Origin: PALSA-612 sp963791225
GTDB lineage: Bacteria > Actinomycetota > Thermoleophilia > Gaiellales > Gaiellaceae
Reading direction: 5' to 3'
DNA: 64,000 bases
Assembly (NCBI GenBank): GCA_963791225.1
Contig: CAWBRV010000008.1
Coordinates: 1 to 64,000, forward strand
Shown one piece after another: positions 59,495 to 64,000 of the stretch; position 1 is the stretch's first letter; every line of letters starts with the position of its first letter. A model generated the notes under the pieces. It worked only from the letters and a program-made list of their open reading frames with translations. It did no database searches and was not told the origin of the DNA. Made by a program: the position numbers and the translations under genes.

Positions 59495-60415
59495 CTAGGG
59501 CAGGACGCGCTTCGAGAACGAGCGCCTGATCTTCGCGCCCTGATAGGTCGCGGTGATCGAGCCTTTGAGCTGCTTGCCCTTCGTGTTCTTGGGCAGCGTC
59601 CACGTGCAAACCGCGCGGCCGCTCTGCACGCTTCCCTTCGTCTTTACCGGCACCGCCTTCCCGGCGATCCTGGCCGAGCAGGCCACCGCGGTCTTCACCC
59701 CGAGGCCGGTCGCGGTGACGCTGACCACCATCGAGACCGAGAACCGCTTGCCCGCGTGCGGGCTGCTGACCGTGAGCTTCTTCGCCGTCAGCTTCCCGGC
59801 CGGCGGCGGCGGCGGGGAGCCGGGCGGAGGCGGCGGAGGCGGGGGGCCTGTGCTCGCCCCGGACGGGTACGTCCACACCGCCGAGCCGTCGGGCGCGCGA
59901 TCGGCCGTCGAGTCGCCGGTGTCGCCCGTCGTGGTCACGATGAAGCTGAACGTCGTGACGCCGCCGAAGTCGTCCTTGGAGATGCCGAACGTGGCTTTCC
60001 CGTCCGAGTAGGAGGCTGTGAAGCTCGTCGGCTTCTGGACCGCGAACTGCGAGCCGTCCCAGTGCATGAGCAGCTGCTGGCCCTGGATCCAGGCGACCTC
60101 GTACTCGTACCCGTTCGAGCCCGTGCCGCCGTTCTTGTCGGTGTCGAAGAACGCCTGGATCGCATCGGCGTCGCTCAGCGACGTGCGATTGCCGACGACG
60201 GCCGTGAAGCCGATCTTCCCGGCGCTGTCGTCCGAGACCGTGACCGTGGTGACGTCGGGCCCGTCGCCCGCGTCGCCGCTCGCGTCGGTGAACGTCCCCG
60301 AGCCGGCGACAGCCGTCTTCGGTGACGCGGTTCCGACGACCGGCCAGAGGATGGCGACCGCCGCCGCGAGCGCCGCGACGGCGATCAAACCGGTGATCCT
60401 CGACTTCTTCCCCAT
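59495..60415 (-). CDS. Secreted two-domain protein with proline-rich linker
   Basis: A 306-residue exported protein. Signal peptide to about residue 30, then a beta-rich domain (about 36-190) with DASGDAGDGPDVTTVTV and IQAFFDTDKNGGTG, similar in layout to sugar-binding DOMON-like or CBM9-type modules. A linker of 14 prolines with a few small residues follows, then an Ig-like domain (about 215-306) with one cysteine pair (VACSAR and RAVCTWTL). No catalytic motif seen. Likely a cell-surface binding protein. Convergent with the ctaB small gene, 12 bases apart. Confidence 0.7.
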   Translation of the reverse strand: MGKKSRITGLIAVAALAAAVAILWPVVGTASPKTAVAGSGTFTDASGDAGDGPDVTTVTVSDDSAGKIGFTAVVGNRTSLSDADAIQAFFDTDKNGGTGSNGYEYEVAWIQGQQLLMHWDGSQFAVQKPTSFTASYSDGKATFGISKDDFGGVTTFSFIVTTTGDTGDSTADRAPDGSAVWTYPSGASTGPPPPPPPPGSPPPPPAGKLTAKKLTVSSPHAGKRFSVSMVVSVTATGLGVKTAVACSARIAGKAVPVKTKGSVQSGRAVCTWTLPKNTKGKQLKGSITATYQGAKIRRSFSKRVLP

Positions 60416-60472
60416 GACGGCCTTGGGCGTGGCCCTGTCGGATGGTAGCGGCCCTGCGCTCGGGTCATCCCT

Positions 60473-61549
60473 TCAACGGGCGAGAAGCTGATCCTCCGTG
60501 CGGCGGCGCAGCGCCCGGTGGCCGAGGAGGAGCAGCGCGGCGAGCAGGACGAACGGGGCGCCGATGAGCAGGATGTAGAGCACGACCTCGGCCTCGGTGA
60601 CGAGCACGCGGCCGATGTTGTGCAGCGCCTGGCCGATTCGCCCTGGCTTCGACGGGACAGCCGCGGCCGCCTTCTTCGTCTCCAGGTCGAGCGAGAGGGT
60701 GGCGAAGCTGGTTCTGGCCTCTTGCGCCGTCTGCTGATCCTGCAGCTTCGTGAGCTGGGCGACGCGGCGGGCGAGCGTCGCCTGGAAGAACGCGCGGGCG
60801 CTCGTCGTCAGGGTCGTGTCGGTGAGCTTGGCGCGGAGGCCGGCGATCGTCGCCTTCAGGTCCTGCATCTGGCTGAAGCGCTTGTTGAGCTGACCCTGGA
60901 CGTCCTTGATCGAGACGTGCTCGTCCGCAATCGTGCCGAGCGTCGACAGCTTCGCGACCGCCTTCTGCACCTTGACGATCGGGACGCGCAGGACGAGGTA
61001 GGCCGTGCCGGACTTCTGGCCGGAGCCGTAGTCGACGGTGACGAGATACCCGCCCCAGGCGCGCGTGAGCTGGATCGCCCGCTTCGTCGTCGACGAGAGC
61101 CTGTTGACGCGCAGTTCCAGGTCGACGGCGTAGATCTGCGCGCGTGAGCCGCTCGGCGGCAGCGGGCTGGTGGCCGAGAACGCGGGTAGGCCGACTGCCT
61201 TGCCCGCCGCCTGGTCGCGGCTGGTCGACGGGGCGATCGGGAGCGAGTGCACGCCTCCACGCGCGACAGTCGCGGGTTTCCCGAGATCGGCCTGCTTCGA
61301 GCTCGTGCTGCCCGGGGTGAAGACGCCGACGCCGATCGCCGCGGCGAGCGCCGCCGCGATCGGGACGAGCACGAGCGCGACCCGGCGCCGCCGGAACCGC
61401 CCGAAGCGGGCGGCCGCCGGCGACTCCTGCTTCCCCTTCGCGATCGCGCGAACCCGTTCGCGGAGCTCCGGGCTCGCAGTCGCCTCTCCCGAGCGCAGTT
61501 CGCGAACGAGCTCGTCGAAGCGCTCGTCGATCAGATCAGGTCCGGACAT
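60473..61549 (-). CDS. DUF4349-domain membrane protein, probable anti-sigma partner
   Basis: A 358-residue membrane-anchored protein. Residues 1-55 are a charged cytosolic segment (MSGPDLIDERFDELVRELRS) of the kind that binds ECF sigma factors. One helix follows (about 57-77). The extracellular part (about 135-310) is DUF4349: IYAVDLELRVNRLSSTTKRA, then a coiled-coil region around KRFSQMQDLKATI. A second helix is at about 325-347. The gene overlaps the sigma factor gene by 14 bases, the usual arrangement for a sigma/anti-sigma pair. Confidence 0.82.
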   Translation of the reverse strand: MSGPDLIDERFDELVRELRSGEATASPELRERVRAIAKGKQESPAAARFGRFRRRRVALVLVPIAAALAAAIGVGVFTPGSTSSKQADLGKPATVARGGVHSLPIAPSTSRDQAAGKAVGLPAFSATSPLPPSGSRAQIYAVDLELRVNRLSSTTKRAIQLTRAWGGYLVTVDYGSGQKSGTAYLVLRVPIVKVQKAVAKLSTLGTIADEHVSIKDVQGQLNKRFSQMQDLKATIAGLRAKLTDTTLTTSARAFFQATLARRVAQLTKLQDQQTAQEARTSFATLSLDLETKKAAAAVPSKPGRIGQALHNIGRVLVTEAEVVLYILLIGAPFVLLAALLLLGHRALRRRTEDQLLAR

Positions 61550-62057
61550 CGTCCCTCACTTTCTCCTCGAGCTTCTGCAGGGCGCGGTGGAGCCGCGTCG
61601 AGCATGCCGTCGGGCTGATCCCGAGCAGGCGGGCGGCCGTCTCCCCGTCGAGATCGAGGAGCACTCGCAGCGCGACCACCTCGCGCTCGCCTGCCGACAG
61701 GCTCTTGAGCGCTGCCTCGAGCGGGGGCGAAAGGCCGTGGCCGAAGACGTCGCCCTCGTCCATCTCCGACTCGAGCAGGGCGTACGTCCCCTCACGTTTC
61801 CTGCGCCGCTGCTCGGACCGAAAGTGGTCGAGAGCCGTCGATCGCGCCAGCGTGAGCAGCCACGTCCTCGCCGTTCCCCGGCGCGGGTCGAAGCGCCGCA
61901 GGCGACGAAGCGCCCGCTCGAAGGTCTCGGCGGCGAGGTCCTCGGCGACCGTCCGGTTTCCCGTCAGGTAGAGCAGGTAGCCGAAGACGCCGTCGAGGTT
62001 CTCCTCGCAGACGGCGGCGAAGTCCACTTCGGGCCGGCGGCTCACCGTGGTGCGCAT
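61536..62057 (-). CDS. ECF-type RNA polymerase sigma factor
   Basis: A 173-residue sigma-70 family member with region 2 (NRTVAEDLAAETFERAL, then WLLTLARSTALDHFR) and region 4 (LKSLSAGEREVVALRVLLDL, TACSTRLHRALQ). No regions 1 or 3, which is the ECF layout. It should direct RNA polymerase to a small set of promoters when its partner releases it. The partner is probably the overlapping DUF4349 protein. No matching promoter pair could be assigned in the window by eye. Confidence 0.9.
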   Translation of the reverse strand: MRTTVSRRPEVDFAAVCEENLDGVFGYLLYLTGNRTVAEDLAAETFERALRRLRRFDPRRGTARTWLLTLARSTALDHFRSEQRRRKREGTYALLESEMDEGDVFGHGLSPPLEAALKSLSAGEREVVALRVLLDLDGETAARLLGISPTACSTRLHRALQKLEEKVRDDVRT

Positions 62058-62095
62058 GCCCTCTCTACGGCGCCGCCGCCGCCCGCGTCACACGG

Positions 62096-62689
62096 CTACT
62101 TGCCGTGCGCGACGACCTTCACCGGCGTCGCCTTCGACTTGGCGTCGAAGTGGACGATGAACGCACCGCCGTCCGTGATCCCGATGCCGTACGTGTTCGG
62201 GCGTGCCTTTCCGGTCTTCAGGTCGAGCTTGAAGCAGCTGACGACGATGAAGGACTTGGTGCCGGTCTTCTGCTTGTTGATCGCGCAGGTGATTGCTGTC
62301 CCTTTCACCGTCACGGCGTCGCCCGTCGTCAGGACGTGGAGGCTGGCCGTCGCGTGACGGACCACGGACGGCCTCCGGAAGACGACGCTCGGCGTGCCGT
62401 TCGCCTTCACCTTGGCGATCACCGTCTGGCCGTTGACCGCCAGCGCGACGGCGTAGGTCCTCGGCACCGGCCCCTTGGCGCTCGCGAACGTGCAGCCGAC
62501 GAGCTTCTGGCCGGGGATCAGCGTCTTCGAGATCTCGAGCGCGCACAGGATGTGCGTGTTCTTGACCGCGAACTCGTCGTGCAGCCCGAGCTGGACGACC
62601 TTCTCCGAGCGGGCGGAGCCCGCGCCCGCGAGCACGAGCGCAACGGCCACACCGGCCAGCGCGGCGATGGACAGCTTCGTCGTCGTCAT
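62096..62689 (-). CDS. Secreted protein with internal duplication and paired cysteines
   Basis: A 197-residue exported protein: signal peptide to about 27, then two similar halves. The first has HILCALEIS, LVGCTFASAKG, then PRTYAVALAVNG. The second has AITCAINKQ, VVSCFKLDLKTG, then PNTYGIGITDGG. Each half carries two cysteines 14-16 apart and a Pro-x-Thr-Tyr turn, so each is probably a small disulfide-tied beta domain. I recognise no family. The ATG overlaps the 6-phosphogluconate dehydrogenase stop (ATGA). Confidence 0.7.
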   Translation of the reverse strand: MTTTKLSIAALAGVAVALVLAGAGSARSEKVVQLGLHDEFAVKNTHILCALEISKTLIPGQKLVGCTFASAKGPVPRTYAVALAVNGQTVIAKVKANGTPSVVFRRPSVVRHATASLHVLTTGDAVTVKGTAITCAINKQKTGTKSFIVVSCFKLDLKTGKARPNTYGIGITDGGAFIVHFDAKSKATPVKVVAHGK

Positions 62690-63561
62690 TCCCCCGTCCT
62701 TTTGACGGCATGCCCGCCGAATTGATTGCGGAGCGCCGCGTTTACCTTGGCCGCGAACGACTCGTCCTGGCGCGACGCGAAGCGCGCGAACAGCGACATC
62801 GTGATCACGGGTGCGGGCACGTCCTCGTCGATCGCAGCCTGCACAGTCCAGCGGCCCTCGCCCGAGTCCTGGACGTAGCCGCGGATCTGCTCCAGGCCCG
62901 GGTCGTCGGCGAGAGCGCGCTCGAGCAGCTCGAGCAGCCAGCTCCGGACGACGGAGCCGTGCTGCCAGAGCGCCGCCAGCTGGCGCAGGTCGAGCTCGAA
63001 CTCGGAGGCGTTCATGATCTCGAATCCCTCGGCGAACGACTGCATGAGCCCGTACTCGATGCCGTTGTGGATCATCTTCGTGAAGTGGCCCGCGCCGGCG
63101 GCGCCGACATGGGCGTAGCCGCCGGGATCGGTGAGGTCGCGGCAGAGCGGCTCGATCACGGCAAAGGCATCTGGCTCGCCGCCGACCATGACGCAGTAGC
63201 CGCCCTCGAGCCCCCAGATCCCGCCAGAGACACCGGCGTCGAGATAGCGAATGCCCTTCTCCTTCGCCCCCGCCGCCCGGCGTTGCGAATCGCGGAAGTT
63301 CGAGTTGCCGCCGTCGACGAGCACGTCGCCCGGCTCGAGCAGGCCGAGCAGCGCCGTGTAGCTCTGCTCGGTCGCGTCGCCGGCGGGCACCATCATCCAG
63401 GCCACGCGCGGAGGCTCGAGCCTGGAGACGAGCTCCTCCAGCGAGGTCACGGTCCGCGCCGGGTCGGTGCGCGCGTACGTCTCGACCTCGTGGCCGTGGC
63501 GGCGCAGGCGCTCGGCCATGTTGCCGCCCATGCGGCCGAGTCCGACCATCCCGAGACGCAT
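62686..63561 (-). CDS. gnd: 6-phosphogluconate dehydrogenase, short (YqeC/GndA) type
   Basis: A 291-residue 6-phosphogluconate dehydrogenase. NAD(P) motif GLVGLGRMGGNMAE-like at 3-15, DGGNSNFRDS (substrate loop), GVSGGIWGLEGGY, and HVGAAGAGHFTKMIHNGIEY with catalytic Lys and Asn. It lacks the long C-terminal half of the 470-residue form, so it belongs to the short tetrameric class, which tends to prefer NAD. It makes ribulose 5-phosphate in the pentose phosphate route. The next gene upstream is transaldolase, two bases away. Confidence 0.93.
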   Translation of the reverse strand: MRLGMVGLGRMGGNMAERLRRHGHEVETYARTDPARTVTSLEELVSRLEPPRVAWMMVPAGDATEQSYTALLGLLEPGDVLVDGGNSNFRDSQRRAAGAKEKGIRYLDAGVSGGIWGLEGGYCVMVGGEPDAFAVIEPLCRDLTDPGGYAHVGAAGAGHFTKMIHNGIEYGLMQSFAEGFEIMNASEFELDLRQLAALWQHGSVVRSWLLELLERALADDPGLEQIRGYVQDSGEGRWTVQAAIDEDVPAPVITMSLFARFASRQDESFAAKVNAALRNQFGGHAVKRTGE

Positions 63562-63563
63562 GT

Positions 63564-64000
63564 CTACGCCGACACCAGCTCGCCGCGCTTGGCGCGAATG
63601 CCGTCGAGCAGCTCCTGGAAGGAGTCGTCGAACTTCTGCACGCCCTCCTCCTCGAGCGTCTCGGTCACGTCGTCGACGTCCACTCCGACGCGATCGAGCT
63701 CGCGGAGCAGCGACCGCGCCTCGTCGATCCCCTCCTCGAGCGTGAGCGCGACCGTGCCGTGGTCCTGGAACGCATCGACGGTCTCGAGCGGCATCGTGTT
63801 CACCGTCTCCGGCCCGATCAGGCTGTCCACGTAGAGCGTGTCCGGATAGTCCGGGTTCTTCGTCGACGTCGACGCCCACAGGCACCACTGCTTCGATGCG
63901 CCTTTCGAGGCGAGGAACTGCCACCGCTCGCCCGAAAAGACCTGCTGCCAGTTCTGGTAGGCGAGCCGGGCGTTGGCGACCGCGAGCTTGCCGCGCAGCC
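63564..64000 (-). CDS. tal: Transaldolase, C-terminal part (cut by window edge)
   Basis: The last 145 residues of a transaldolase. The frame includes AYQNWQQVFSGERWQFLA, LWASTSTKNPDYPDTLYVD and SLIGPETVNTMPLETVDAF, all conserved near the C-terminus of actinobacterial transaldolases. It transfers a dihydroxyacetone unit between sugar phosphates in the cytosol. The start and the catalytic Lys region lie outside the window. It reads into gnd with two bases between, so both belong to one pentose-phosphate operon. Confidence 0.93.
   Translation of the reverse strand, partial: LRGKLAVANARLAYQNWQQVFSGERWQFLASKGASKQWCLWASTSTKNPDYPDTLYVDSLIGPETVNTMPLETVDAFQDHGTVALTLEEGIDEARSLLRELDRVGVDVDDVTETLEEEGVQKFDDSFQELLDGIRAKRGELVSA

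Overview
The window is high-GC DNA (roughly 70% G+C, with frequent GTG starts). I infer an actinobacterium, most likely of the Thermoleophilia (Gaiellales or Solirubrobacterales type), from the codon use, dense TGA/ATG-coupled operons, apparently leaderless starts, a CoxB with a fused cytochrome c domain, and the mix of aerobic oxidase with a pyruvate:ferredoxin-type oxidoreductase. No rRNA, tRNA, CRISPR array, insertion sequence or phage gene was seen. Every gap between genes is under about 200 bases.

Layout. (1) 1-2.6 kb: two related polytopic glycosyltransferase-like membrane proteins on the minus strand. The first runs off the window edge and the second is broken by several frameshifts. 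(2) 2.6-10.2 kb: a very long minus-strand protein that joins an MMPL/RND transporter to an alpha/beta hydrolase and a C-terminal membrane tail. It is coupled to an 80-residue protein and is divergent from a large LuxR-type ATPase regulator across a cluster of CCCTGAT repeats. (3) 10.3-15.7 kb: a peptidase E-like enzyme of different base composition, VOC proteins, a redox pair (disulfide oxidoreductase and 1-Cys redoxin), and an anti-sigma-like ATPase fused to a cyclic-nucleotide-binding domain. (4) 15.9-21.8 kb: a PotDBCA-type polyamine ABC importer whose PotB has lost its middle, then an ABC exporter with a cyclic-nucleotide-binding tail. (5) 21.8-24.7 kb: a three-gene 2-oxoacid:ferredoxin oxidoreductase. 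(6) 24.9-33.1 kb: single genes (YihY, GNAT, NHL repeats, SnoaL-like, CHAD, peroxiredoxin, PfkB kinase, secreted proteins, amidase).

(7) 33.1-44.8 kb: the best defined unit. A single minus-strand operon encodes a TAT-exported binding protein, branched-chain-type ABC importer subunits (LivG, F, H, M), a zinc alcohol dehydrogenase, one CoA-transferase subunit, PcaH, PcaG, PcaB, PcaC and PobA. A divergent IclR regulator faces it. Together they should import an aromatic acid, hydroxylate 4-hydroxybenzoate to protocatechuate and carry it down the beta-ketoadipate pathway. The CoA-transferase partner subunit, PcaD and the thiolase are not in the window. (8) 44.9-55.5 kb: a CHRD protein and an amine-use region (SDR, aldehyde dehydrogenase, glutamine-synthetase-like ligase, divergent permease, dimethylglycine-dehydrogenase-like enzyme, choline-kinase-like protein, flippase-like membrane protein). 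(9) 55.6-59.5 kb: coxB, coxA, ctaB and a 42-residue membrane protein. (10) 59.5-64 kb: secreted proteins, an ECF sigma factor with a DUF4349 partner, short-type 6-phosphogluconate dehydrogenase and the end of transaldolase.

Frameshifts are confined to the first 20 kb, where open frames keep good family motifs and catalytic residues on both sides of each break. They look more like sequence or assembly errors than decay. The least familiar elements are the MMPL-hydrolase fusion with its coupled small protein and repeat-bearing divergent promoter, a symmetric promoter at 26.44 kb with start codons immediately on both sides, and two proteins with near-twin cyclic-nucleotide modules flanking the polyamine importer.
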